From: Desulfuromonadales bacterium
GTDB lineage: Bacteria > Desulfobacterota > Desulfuromonadia > Desulfuromonadales > Syntrophotaleaceae
Direction of reading: 5' to 3'
NCBI GenBank assembly: GCA_030154185.1
Contig: JASKKK010000003.1
Location: 23,352 to 87,351, forward strand
DNA length: 64,000 nt
A program made the translations under genes and the position numbers. Below, in pieces: positions 8,629 to 19,000 of this stretch (positions within the stretch are counted from its first letter, which is position 1; every line of letters starts with the position of its first letter). The notes under the pieces are model-generated. The model was not told the DNA's origin, ran no database searches, and was given only the letters and a program-made list of their open reading frames with translations.

Positions 8629-9782
8629 GCGTCTGGGGTAGTCTCTGCCAGGGGCGGGTGCCAGTCGTCCGCCAGCCGCTCCTCCAGAAAAGCGCACAGC
8701 AGACTGTCGAACAGCTGCAAACCTTCCTCCAGCACATACATGCGCTCGAAAAAGACCGCGAGCCGCTCGCTATCCCGGTCGGTCAAGGCATCTTTTTCGA
8801 GTTTGACAGCGGGACAGCGATAGGAACCGAACTGAAAAAGTTCGCCTTTGAGAGTCATTTTCCATTGCTGTTCGCCCTTTTCCAGATACAGGGTCCCTTC
8901 TGCGATATCCTTGCCGGTATCGAGGGCTGCCAGAGCCTCATCGAAATGATCCTGGGGACCGGCCACGGTTATTTTCTGAGTCCCCTCCTCGTGCCCGCCG
9001 GTAAGAACCAATCGGTCGTTCAGGTAGGCGACAAATCCTTCTCCATCCAGAGCCGGGCCGGACTGGTTAACACGGTATTCGGCACCGGAGTTGAGGGTGC
9101 GGTCAACCAGCCAGCGTAAAAAATCCCACCCCAACCAGAGATTGTCCTTGATCTGATCGAGTACCGTGTCGTTGACGGCGCGGTTCAACTGTTGCAGAGC
9201 CTGCCTGCGCTCCTCACCAAGTACCGAGACGGCTCTGGACATGGGATGTACCGCCACCAGACGCAATCCTTCGAAAGAGGTTTTAAAAAGGTTTTCGAAC
9301 ATTTCGATCACCTGGCTGTTGAGGGTTGCCAGGGTCAATCGACCGTTGCGCGTATCCCAGACAGCGTCAAAGGTGGCCGGGGACGGCAGAGTACGTGAAA
9401 GCAGGGTGCCGCGCACCGCGTCACGCAGTTCCTCGCGTTTGTTTTTCGGCACCCGCTGCAGGCCGGGATGCTCGGCAAGAAACTTCTGTTCGGCCCTCTC
9501 CATATGAGCCTTGAGCATGCCTGCGGGGATACGTCGACGGTCCCGTCGCAGGCTGAAGGTCAGATAATGATCGCGCGCGTAGGCGTCGGGGACTTCGAAG
9601 TCGCATGCTTCGAAATCGTCCAGATGTACCCAGCCGACAGACTGCTCCTCGCTTCCGCCCTCTATGCTCTGAAAAGCGTGCCCGGCCAGACATCTGCCGG
9701 CCCACTCGATGAAATTTTCCGTCGGCATATCGCCGACGACACTGAACTGACAGATACTGACGGTATTGGACAGCAGACCCAT
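8625..9782 (-). CDS. rdgC: Recombination-associated protein RdgC-like
   Basis: MGLLSNTVSICQFSVVGDMP...; RRIPAGMLKAHMERAEQKFLAEHPGLQRVPKNKREELRDAVRGTLLSRTLPSPATFDAVWD pattern of RdgC. Confidence 0.75.
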   Translation of the reverse strand: MGLLSNTVSICQFSVVGDMPTENFIEWAGRCLAGHAFQSIEGGSEEQSVGWVHLDDFEACDFEVPDAYARDHYLTFSLRRDRRRIPAGMLKAHMERAEQKFLAEHPGLQRVPKNKREELRDAVRGTLLSRTLPSPATFDAVWDTRNGRLTLATLNSQVIEMFENLFKTSFEGLRLVAVHPMSRAVSVLGEERRQALQQLNRAVNDTVLDQIKDNLWLGWDFLRWLVDRTLNSGAEYRVNQSGPALDGEGFVAYLNDRLVLTGGHEEGTQKITVAGPQDHFDEALAALDTGKDIAEGTLYLEKGEQQWKMTLKGELFQFGSYRCPAVKLEKDALTDRDSERLAVFFERMYVLEEGLQLFDSLLCAFLEERLADDWHPPLAETTPDA

Positions 9783-10005
9783 GGGATCCTCCTTTATGAT
9801 ATCGACGAGGTCTTCACCCTGGCGCGCGCTGACCGGCAAGACAGCATGTCCCAGCGAGGACACATCTTATAGCAGCGGACGATGTCTTGGGATTGCGCAA
9901 CGGACAGGAATCGGAATCCGCAGGATGAAGATTATAGGACATACAATAGAAGCAGCTTGCGGGCAAGTAATTTTTGTTCGCACGGCCCATCGGGATATGC
10001 CGGAT

Positions 10006-11166
10006 TCACTTCGACTTATCTTGTTTCAGCCGCGGTGCGAGCAGACGGAAGACCATGGGATAGACGATACTGGCCAAAACCGCGGTCAATATCAGCATGC
10101 CGTTGAGAGAGGGTGACAGCAGCCCCATCTTTTGTCCCAAAGTACCGGCGACCACCAGCAGGGACAAAGGCGCCGCCAGCAGCAGAGCCATGCCGAAAGC
10201 CTCGATGCCACGCAAACCGATGATGCGTGCCGGCAACAGCGGCAAAAGCTTGGACGCCAACAATAACAAAGTAAGGCCCACGGCGAGTAAAACCGTTTTT
10301 GGCGACCTCAACAGAACCGGATCGAAAGCGGCCCCGACGCCGATAAAGAAAAAGGGAGTAAGAAAACCGAAGCCGACGGCATTGATCTTATCTTCGAAAC
10401 GGCCTTTGCTCTTGAAGACATGACTGAAGATAACCCCGCCCATGAACGAACCGAGAATCGGCTCGACTCCGGCAGCGAAAGCTGCCAAACCACCTACAAA
10501 AGCAACGGAGATAACCAGGCGGATGCCTTCTTCGGTTGGATCCTCGCTGCGCATGACACGATCGACATGTCCCGGATGCCACCAGGCCAGCAGATACAAA
10601 AGTTTCAGCCCCAAACCGGCCAACCCCAACAGTGCAACGAGTTTAAGCAGGTCCAGAAGAGCCATCGGGGTGAATCCGTATTGATGAAAAATATTGAGGA
10701 AGGTCAGCGCCAGAATCGAAATCAATTCCCCGGCCAGGGCAACACCGAGGATATCCCGCCCCAGAGGGAGTTTCAGCAGATCGGCCTCTTTGAGAACCGG
10801 TATGACGATTCCGGCTGAAATCATGGCCAAAACAATTCCGATATACCATGGCAGCCCCAGAAAATGCATCAAAAACGGCATGATAATGAAGGCCGGCAGG
10901 GGGATCAGCACATATCTCAGAATCCGCCCGCTGCTCCGCAACTCTCTGAGCGACAGTTCGGTGCCGGCAATGAACATCAGATAGATCAGGCCGAGTTCCT
11001 TTAGCAATTCGAACCACGCAGGATGGTGCGCCAGCACGGTGTTGAACAGCAGCATGCCGTAAACGATTTCCAGCGCTGCCGAGGGCACGGACAGGCGACG
11101 GGCCGCCAGCGGCATGAGGGCCGCCCCGAACACTACCATGACAAGGGTAACCAGTTGCTCGGCCAT
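10006..11166 (-). CDS. Cation:proton antiporter (KefB/Na+-H+ exchanger type membrane domain)
   Basis: Multi-TM; GLIYLMFIAGTELSLRELR, FMGGVIFSHVF, LTPFFFIGVGAAFD. Confidence 0.85.
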   Translation of the reverse strand: MAEQLVTLVMVVFGAALMPLAARRLSVPSAALEIVYGMLLFNTVLAHHPAWFELLKELGLIYLMFIAGTELSLRELRSSGRILRYVLIPLPAFIIMPFLMHFLGLPWYIGIVLAMISAGIVIPVLKEADLLKLPLGRDILGVALAGELISILALTFLNIFHQYGFTPMALLDLLKLVALLGLAGLGLKLLYLLAWWHPGHVDRVMRSEDPTEEGIRLVISVAFVGGLAAFAAGVEPILGSFMGGVIFSHVFKSKGRFEDKINAVGFGFLTPFFFIGVGAAFDPVLLRSPKTVLLAVGLTLLLLASKLLPLLPARIIGLRGIEAFGMALLLAAPLSLLVVAGTLGQKMGLLSPSLNGMLILTAVLASIVYPMVFRLLAPRLKQDKSK

Positions 11167-11169
11167 AGG

Positions 11170-12651
11170 TCAGAGAGTCTCCTGATCGGCCGGTAACAGC
11201 AGGGTGGAAATGCCGGCGCGGTCGACGACATGCCAAGGGACGTCAGGATCCAGCCAATCGGGCCAGAGGCGGGGACGGCGCCACTCACCGATATTGGCGA
11301 CCAGCAGCTTATGGTCCTTCAGCGCTGCGGTCAGAGCCGTTATGGGGTTGCCTTCCACCTGCGTCTCCCGGATTTCGATGCGGTAGATGTGGCGTAAACG
11401 ATCGATGGTTTTGCATACGCCTTCGTAACCCTTCAATTCGCTGTCGGCGGCGATATATTCCGACGGCTTGCTGACCAGAGCCTCCAGGTTGAAATTCAGA
11501 GGCGAGGCGATCTCAAGGGCGGTCTGCATGCTGGCCTGCAACTGGGTATCGGTCAAACAGGGTAAGGCCATGCGCTGATAGGGATAGGATCCGCCACTGA
11601 CCAGCAACGGAGCCCGAAAGACCTGCGACAGACGCATCAGAAGTTTTTTGCGCCTCCAGCCCAGAGCCGGGCTTTTGGCACCGTGCCTGAGATGGGTTCG
11701 AGATAGCACCAAGAGTCCCACCTTCCCCGTGGGCCCCGGAGCCAGAGCGGGATCGGCCAGCAATTCTGCCAGAGGAATCTTTCGCAACTCAAACCGGTCA
11801 AGCCCCTGGGCAGCCAGCAACTTGCGAATCCGCTCCTGATCGCTGTGACGGGTCGGGCAGAGCACGAGCGAGGCCTGCGCCAATGGAAATGTCTCGAGGA
11901 TATAGGCCAGTTCGGCAAAATATTCTTCCGGTTCGTCACCGAAAAACAGGGCCAGCGTACGATCGCCGAATTCGAGAGGGAACTCCACGAAACGGAAGGT
12001 CAACATCTCCGACACGGTCTTCAGCACACGTGGATCACCTAAGATGATCAGCTTGTCCTCGGGTTTCAACACCGTATCGTCACGAGGGATGACCAGCGCC
12101 TCGTCCCGGTAGATCAGACCGATGCGCCAGCGACGAGGACGAATTCGTGCGATGGTCTTATTCGCCAAACGTGAATTGGGATGTACCTCGACTTCGAGAA
12201 TCTCATTCTTGCCCAGACCGATACCATGCACAGTCTTGGTTTTGTGCTCGAGCCTGTTGCGCAGACCGGTGGCACTGACGTTAAAAATATTTTCCACCTC
12301 GACACCGAGCTGCTCCATGGCAGCAATGCCCGCACGAGTGATGCCTACAGCGAAAACCTGGCGGGTTTCGAAGTATTCCTTGACCACACGAGCAACTTCA
12401 ATATTGATTTTTTCAAGAGTGGCCGTGATGAGAACGGTGTCGGTCTTTTTCAACCCTGCACGTTCGAGAACCAACCGGCTGGTGGCATCACCCGCCACCG
12501 TGGTAATACCGTTGCTGCGAATCTCCAGAACAGCATCCAGCGCCGCCTGATCCTGATCGATAAGCACCAGTTCGCGATCGGGAGAAAGCAGCCGAATCAA
12601 TCTGCGACCGATATTGCCGGCCCCGATGATAATATATCTGCCGGTAGCCAT
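11170..12651 (-). CDS. TrkA-N/TrkA-C domain NAD-binding protein
   Basis: YIIIGAGNIGRRLIRLL Rossmann motif, TTVAGDATSRLVLERAG; RCK_C-like segment DTVLKPEDKLIILGDP. Confidence 0.85.
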   Translation of the reverse strand: MATGRYIIIGAGNIGRRLIRLLSPDRELVLIDQDQAALDAVLEIRSNGITTVAGDATSRLVLERAGLKKTDTVLITATLEKINIEVARVVKEYFETRQVFAVGITRAGIAAMEQLGVEVENIFNVSATGLRNRLEHKTKTVHGIGLGKNEILEVEVHPNSRLANKTIARIRPRRWRIGLIYRDEALVIPRDDTVLKPEDKLIILGDPRVLKTVSEMLTFRFVEFPLEFGDRTLALFFGDEPEEYFAELAYILETFPLAQASLVLCPTRHSDQERIRKLLAAQGLDRFELRKIPLAELLADPALAPGPTGKVGLLVLSRTHLRHGAKSPALGWRRKKLLMRLSQVFRAPLLVSGGSYPYQRMALPCLTDTQLQASMQTALEIASPLNFNLEALVSKPSEYIAADSELKGYEGVCKTIDRLRHIYRIEIRETQVEGNPITALTAALKDHKLLVANIGEWRRPRLWPDWLDPDVPWHVVDRAGISTLLLPADQETL

Positions 12652-12850
12652 AAGATCTCCTTAACAAGCCGTTGAGAAATGTCCATCCCCGGCCGTTTTC
12701 AACACATCAAGCCGAATACAAGCATCCGCCTCGCTCACAAGTCTGTTCCGTTCCTTCTGCTCGGCCACCAAAGAGCTCCACAGGCTGTATCTCCAAAGCC
12801 GGCCAAGAGATGATCGTGCCGTTCTGAGGCAGTCGCAACGACCAGCCCGC

Positions 12851-12881
12851 TAAAACGAAAAACACCGCCGGTCAAACCGGC
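12851..12881 (-). terminator. Terminator-like hairpin upstream of the trkA-type gene
   Basis: On the minus strand GCCGGT-ttg-ACCGGC followed by GGTGTTTTTCGTTTT. Confidence 0.5.
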
Positions 12882-13099
12882 ATGGCGCCACCCTCTGCCC
12901 CGAATGCTTCAACACCCGGCACTGCAACCAATCAACAGACAAGAAAGATGCCTTCATGAATAACGCTCACCAATTCAGTGTAGGTCCATAGGGGTCATTT
13001 GGCAAGACAACGGGCGAAAGGATCTTTTGACAGCCGGGGCAGCAAAATACTATACTCTCCTTGAGTACAAATATTACTCTGTTGATTTTCGGAGGTTTC

Positions 13100-15922
13100 A
13101 TGGATCCTTTCATAAATGCTCAACTGTTACTGATTACCGAAAAAATAGGTTCGCTAGGCAAGGAAAGCCTGGATGACATTCTCCACGCCCTGATCAAGGC
13201 GGTACAGCTTGTAACCGGACGCAATACCTGCCGTGTTTATCTAGAGGACCTGACCAGCGGTACCCTGAGTTGCTCCATGGCGACGGGGCACCAGGCGGAT
13301 ATCATTCGGGAACGCTCCTTTCCCATCAACAATACCGAATTTCCGGTCTCGCAGGTCTACCACACCCATGAGGTTCTGCAGCTTTCGGATTTTTCCACCA
13401 CTGAAAACCTCAACCTGCGAAAAAAGGCGGAAAATTTCAACGTTCACGCCACCTGTTACCTGCCGCTGGTGCACCATGGGCGTGCCGTCGGGGTTCTGGC
13501 CGTGGACAGCGGCCGCAAGGGAAAAGTTCTTACCGACGCACAGACAAACCGCTTAAGCCGTTTTCTGGACGGGGTCATGGCCCCCATAGATCAGGCAAGA
13601 CTCTATCATCAGCAGTTGGTCCTCTCGCGCAGGGTGGATGAAGCCAAGAAAAAGGAAGCCGCGCTGTACATGGTCAAGTCCGCCGTCAAGCTTATCGACC
13701 GACTGGCCCTGGCAGCGGTTCTGGTACCGACGCCGGTAAGGCCGGACAGCAACGAGGCGTGCCTGCAGATCCTGTCATCCTACGCCGATGTACTGGAGGA
13801 CAAACAAGCCTACGAGAACCAGCGCATGATCAACCTCGGGCCAGGCACCTCCCTGCTGTCCCGTTACATCAACAGCGCCGGCATCATCGTCGACGATACC
13901 CTGCTGGACCCCCTCTACTTCCCCACCCTTTCCTCTGAAATGTTGCAAAAACGCTATCTTACCGAGGAACTGGGTCTGAAATCGCTGTATGTGGTACCGC
14001 GTTACGATCCCCGCACCAGACGAATCATCTGCCTGGTCAACTACTACACGCGCGGCGGCTACAAGTTCAGCGATTTCGAAAAAGGCCTGCTGGAAGCGCA
14101 TGCCGAAATGGCGCAACGGGTCATTCAGGAAATCGGGGACGAGCATGTCGAAATCAAGGTGCTTTCGGAAATCAACGATCTTTTGCACGAAAAGATCGAA
14201 GGCCTGCCGTCGTTTCTCAGCCGTGTTCTGTCCAAAGCCACAGAACTCATCGGCGCCGATACCGGCAGCATCGCCATGGTTCGGAAGGACCACAACGAAA
14301 GCTGGCTGGTAGTGGAAGAACCGGACGGCAAAATGGTGGGGGCCAAAAGCAAGCAGCGCCTGAAAAAACATATCCCTCCGCTACGGATCGGCGGCACCGA
14401 ACTGCCCCACGAACATCGTAGTCTGACCGGCTACGTGGCGCATACCGGACGACCATATGCCGTAGCGGATGCGCTGGAGGAAAAACGCACCGGCGGTTTC
14501 TACCACGAAGTCACAGACATTATCAAAAGCGAACTCGGCGTGCCGGTGATCTGCGACGACGAAGTGATTGCCGTCATCTGCATGGACAGCCTGCGTCCGT
14601 ATTATTTCACCGACGAGCACAAACGCATCCTGCAGATCATCAGCCGCATGATCGCCCGCCACGTATCCGATCTTCTCTATATCGAGAAACTTACCGGCGA
14701 AGTCCATCGCCTGGGTGGGGACTACGGCTATAAGGACCCCAACGTATCGTCCTATAAGCTCGGCAACATCATCGGCAACTCGGCCAAAGCCAATGAAATC
14801 GTCGACTTTGTCCAGGGGATAACGCCTCCGCTGTTCAATCGCATCACCATGTGGTTCAACAGCGATGTGCAGGAGGCGACGCTGGGCCTGCCATCCATTC
14901 TCATCACCGGCGACACCGGCAGCGGCAAGGAGTTTCTGTTCAACAACATCTACTCCCGCCTGAACCAGATGTACCAGCAGAATATCGGCGATAAGAATGA
15001 ATTACCGGTCAAAAAAACCAATATCGCCGCCTACAGCGGCGAGTTGACTTATTCCGAGCTGTTCGGTCACAAACGCGGGGCCTTTACCGGCGCCCACGCC
15101 GACCGCAAGGGAATTCTTGAAGAGGCGCATGGCGGGCTGGTGTTTCTGGACGAGATCGGCGACGCCGACCCCAAAACCCAGGTACAATTGCTGCGCTTTC
15201 TGGACAACGGCGGCTTCGTGCGCCTGGGTGAAAACCATACGCGCTACGCCCGGGTCCTGCTGGTGGCCGCCACCAACAAGGATCTGTATCAACTGATCCG
15301 CGAAGGACTGTTCCGGGAGGACCTCTATCACCGCCTGTCTGAGCTGAGCATCGAGGTTCCGTCCCTCAACGAACGCCGCGAGGACATTCCCGACCTGGCG
15401 GTACATTTCCTCGGCAAGCTGCATCAGGTGTACAAAAAACCGGAGGAGGCGGACCAGGCAGGACCGGTTCTCAGCCGCAATGCACAACGACTGCTGGCCC
15501 AGCACCATTTTGTCGGCAACATCCGCGAACTGCGCACCATTCTTGTGCGAGCGCTGTTTTTCCGCAAAGGGCGCAACATTGATGAAGCGGATATCGCTCG
15601 CGTACTGGCTTCGCTCGGCCCCCGCGGCGAGGACCATTCCGCCCAGAAACTCACCAGCCAGGTGGCACAGGAGATTCTCGAACGCATCGTAAGGGGAGAA
15701 GACGACTTCTGGTCCGGCCTGCACACCCCCTTCACGGAAAAACGCATCTCGCGCGACGTGGTCACCGCGGTGGTCGAACTGGCACGGGAACGCGGCGCGG
15801 CAAGCATGCCGCAAGTCGCTGAAATGCTGCGCGCCTGCGCCAACGCCAACGGCAACGGCGACGAGCGTCGGCTGTTTTACAAATTCAAGAACTTCCTCTA
15901 CAAAACCATCAAGATCGCGTGA
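13100..15922 (+). CDS. GAF-domain sigma-54-dependent AAA+ regulator
   Basis: GAF-like N-terminal segments, Walker A GDTGSGKE, ELFGHKRGAFTGAH, GLVFLDEIGDADPKTQVQLLRFLD, LFREDLYHRL. Confidence 0.88.
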   Translation: MDPFINAQLLLITEKIGSLGKESLDDILHALIKAVQLVTGRNTCRVYLEDLTSGTLSCSMATGHQADIIRERSFPINNTEFPVSQVYHTHEVLQLSDFSTTENLNLRKKAENFNVHATCYLPLVHHGRAVGVLAVDSGRKGKVLTDAQTNRLSRFLDGVMAPIDQARLYHQQLVLSRRVDEAKKKEAALYMVKSAVKLIDRLALAAVLVPTPVRPDSNEACLQILSSYADVLEDKQAYENQRMINLGPGTSLLSRYINSAGIIVDDTLLDPLYFPTLSSEMLQKRYLTEELGLKSLYVVPRYDPRTRRIICLVNYYTRGGYKFSDFEKGLLEAHAEMAQRVIQEIGDEHVEIKVLSEINDLLHEKIEGLPSFLSRVLSKATELIGADTGSIAMVRKDHNESWLVVEEPDGKMVGAKSKQRLKKHIPPLRIGGTELPHEHRSLTGYVAHTGRPYAVADALEEKRTGGFYHEVTDIIKSELGVPVICDDEVIAVICMDSLRPYYFTDEHKRILQIISRMIARHVSDLLYIEKLTGEVHRLGGDYGYKDPNVSSYKLGNIIGNSAKANEIVDFVQGITPPLFNRITMWFNSDVQEATLGLPSILITGDTGSGKEFLFNNIYSRLNQMYQQNIGDKNELPVKKTNIAAYSGELTYSELFGHKRGAFTGAHADRKGILEEAHGGLVFLDEIGDADPKTQVQLLRFLDNGGFVRLGENHTRYARVLLVAATNKDLYQLIREGLFREDLYHRLSELSIEVPSLNERREDIPDLAVHFLGKLHQVYKKPEEADQAGPVLSRNAQRLLAQHHFVGNIRELRTILVRALFFRKGRNIDEADIARVLASLGPRGEDHSAQKLTSQVAQEILERIVRGEDDFWSGLHTPFTEKRISRDVVTAVVELARERGAASMPQVAEMLRACANANGNGDERRLFYKFKNFLYKTIKIA

Positions 15923-16010
15923 TGCGGTTTAATCGATCTTCGTTGGACATCCACTTGGAAATCGTGAGCCGCAAACAATGGAAATACGACCTTGCGAGCA
16001 GGGGCGCTCC

Positions 16011-19000
16011 TCAAAACACAAAGGTTAAACCGCCCTGTAAAGTGAATCCGTCATCCTCGCGCCGCCGCTCGTAGTCGAGCCCGACGCCGGCAAAAAAATG
16101 ATCGGTGAGCTGCGATTGTAAAGACAATCCGGCCAGCAACAGGTCGCGCCCCAGACTCTGCCCGCGAACCCGCAACCGTTCCCCCGCCAGCTGTGCCCGA
16201 TAAGTATGGGAGCCGTCGCCGAGTTCATGGCTCCAGACCAGCCGCAACCGCGTATCGAGCCGAAACCTGGCGCCAAAAGCGATCGGCACCTTATAGGCCA
16301 GCCCAAAACTGCTGCGCAGGCTTTCGGTTGTGGTGCTGCCGATTTTGACATTCATGGCTCCGGCATCCTTTTCCTCGAATCCCCCCCAGAAACAGGCGGC
16401 ATAGTCCAGACCGACCATGGGAATGAGCCTGCCGGGGCCGACGGGAAAACCGAAACCGCCTTCCAACCCTGCAAACAGGATATCGGCCTCCCCGTGGCTC
16501 GTCGCGGATCGGACCAGGTCGACAACCCGGACTTCGCGGCGCGAATCATCCCACTGATGTCCGTAGCCGAGCGCCCCCCTCAAATACCAGCCATCGCGTT
16601 GCATGATCCCGCGCAGAACGGCGAACAGGCCATCCGACTCGCTGCGCGAATGGCTGTCGTCATGTTCGATCTGCAGCTTCTGATAACTCAGGGCGGCCCC
16701 CAGAACATACCCGTCGAATGTGCGGTCGGCACCGGCTGCGAATCCACGGTTATCATAACGATAGCCCGCAACCCCGTCACCGGCACTCCTGTCCACCTGT
16801 TTCGAAAGCAACCGGGCATGGGCGATCCATCCGTCGTCCGCTTTCAACGACGAGCCTCCAAGCGGTGGCAATGCGTCGACCAGGCCGCGCATGGCGGCAA
16901 AGGTCGCGTCCGGCAATGCGGCATAGGCGGTGGGTGAAAGGCCGGCCAACGCCTGCCGTACCGTGGCGGCCTGTTCCAGGGCGTCAATCTGCAGCAACAC
17001 GCTGGCCAGATCACCCGTGGCGCCTGTCGCCAGCCGATCGAGAGCGGCGGCCAACTGCTGCTGGTTGTCGCCGGCGGCCAGATCGGCGTAGGCGGTGCGA
17101 TCCACCTGCAGGATCAGGGTCTGACCGCCGCTCAACAGACTGAAATCGAGCACAGCGCTGTCGGCAAGGGTCAGCTGCGGCATGCCGCTCAAGGAGCCGG
17201 CGGCGCTCAGCAGGACGAGGTCGCCGGACAGCACCGGCGCGATGGGGGCGATACGCAGCAAAGAACCGTCCAGGAAGGTCGCCTCCCCGCCGACCAGCAG
17301 CTGATCGCTCGAGCTGCCGCCGATTTCCATCTGCAGGGTGGCACCGGCGGCTTGCAGATAGTCGCCTGCCACGGTGAGGGTACCGATGGAATTGCCGGGC
17401 GCGACATAGCCGCTATTGACCAGGTCGCCGGTCAGGGTGGTCGTGCCGCCCAGGATGGCACCGGGATGAACGACAAGGTTCGAAAACGCGCTCAGCGTCC
17501 CGTTCAGCCGAGCCCGGCCTGACAGCACCTGCCCCTGCCACAGCCGGCCGCCGAAATTGCCGTCATACACAAGGTCCGTCGCCGCTGCCGCGTACCCTGT
17601 AGGGGAATCCTCGTCCAAGGCGATGCCGAAGTACACGGAGGCGCCATTGTCGGCACCGTCATTAACGATGTCGCCGCCGATCCGGGGCGTACCGTGCAGC
17701 AGCAGGAGATTGCCCGTCGCCACGGACTGTTCCACCGAATCGGCCTCGCTGTTCCAATAACTGCCGAGGCGTACCGCTTCGGCCTGGCGGGACACGATAT
17801 CACCGCCGATATCGACGACATTGCCGCCTTCGCGGACGAACATCCCGAAAGCCTGCGCGCCGGCCGTTTCGATGCGGCCGGCATGCATCAGCATGTTGCC
17901 CCCGCCGGTGGCGGCCATGCCGTGGGAGAACGCCCCGTCGGTCACGATGTCGCCCCGGTTGGCGGCCAAGTTGTCGCCCCCGGCAACAAACAGACCGTAG
18001 CCGAGATCACCGGCGGTAACAATGCGGCCGTCGTTGGCCAGTCGATTGCCGGAACCGGAAGCAAACAGGGCATGGGCATGGTCACCTGTCGTCGCAATCG
18101 AGCCTTGATTGGTCAAGCGGTTAGAGGAACCGGAAGCCAGCAGGGCATGGGCCGAGGACCCAAGGGTGGAAATCGAACCGCTGTTGGCCAGAACATTATT
18201 CGCGCCATACGCATAGACGCCATAGCCCCTGGCGCCCGCGGTAGCGAGCGTCCCCCGGTTCAGCAACCGGTTGTAGGCGCCGGAATAGGTCGACAGGCCC
18301 CGGGCCTCTTCTCCCGCGGTGTTGACTGTACCGTTCAAGGTTAAACTGTTGTTTGAGCCAACGGCATATACCCCATGCGCCTTTTCTCCCGCGGTGGCGA
18401 CCGAACCGTTGACCGTTATACGGTCGTCACTCCCGGCGACAAGCACCCCCATTGCTTCGCGCCCCGCAGTACGGATCGTTCCATCGGTCACGATATCGCT
18501 GGCATCGGACAAGAAGCCATAGATGCCGAAGCTTTTCTCCCCGGCGGTGGTGATCGCCCCCTGCATGGCCAAGACATTGTTCGCCCCCCCGGATCAGGAC
18601 GCCGTACGCGTCGTGGCCGCGGGTTTCGATGGCGGCCGTTTGCTCGACCGCGATATGCTGTGAACCGTACTGGTCGGAGCCGATGCCGGCGGCATGACTG
18701 CCGAGGGTAAGGATGCTGCCGGAAAGCGCCACGGAGGAAAACCCCGCCGCGTAAATACCGCAGCCGCCTGCGCCGCTGGTCTCGATACGCCCCGCGGCCA
18801 GGACCGCATTGCCGTAGTAGTTTCCGACCGCATCCTGTTCGCCGCCGACGAAAATGCCGTTGGCACCCGCCCCGGCGGTACGGATCAGGCTCGCGATCCC
18901 GGTGCGCAGGCTGTTGCTGCGCCCCATCAAGGCCACCCCGTCGGCAGAGAATCCTTCTGTGCTAATGAAGCCGTCGACAGTTATGGCGTTGAAATCCCCG

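Noticed and set aside
9783-9863. Peptide LGHAVLPVSARQGEDLVDIIKED upstream of rdgC, resembling a GTPase C-terminus
   Set aside because: Only ~27 codons after a stop; too short to call a gene fragment
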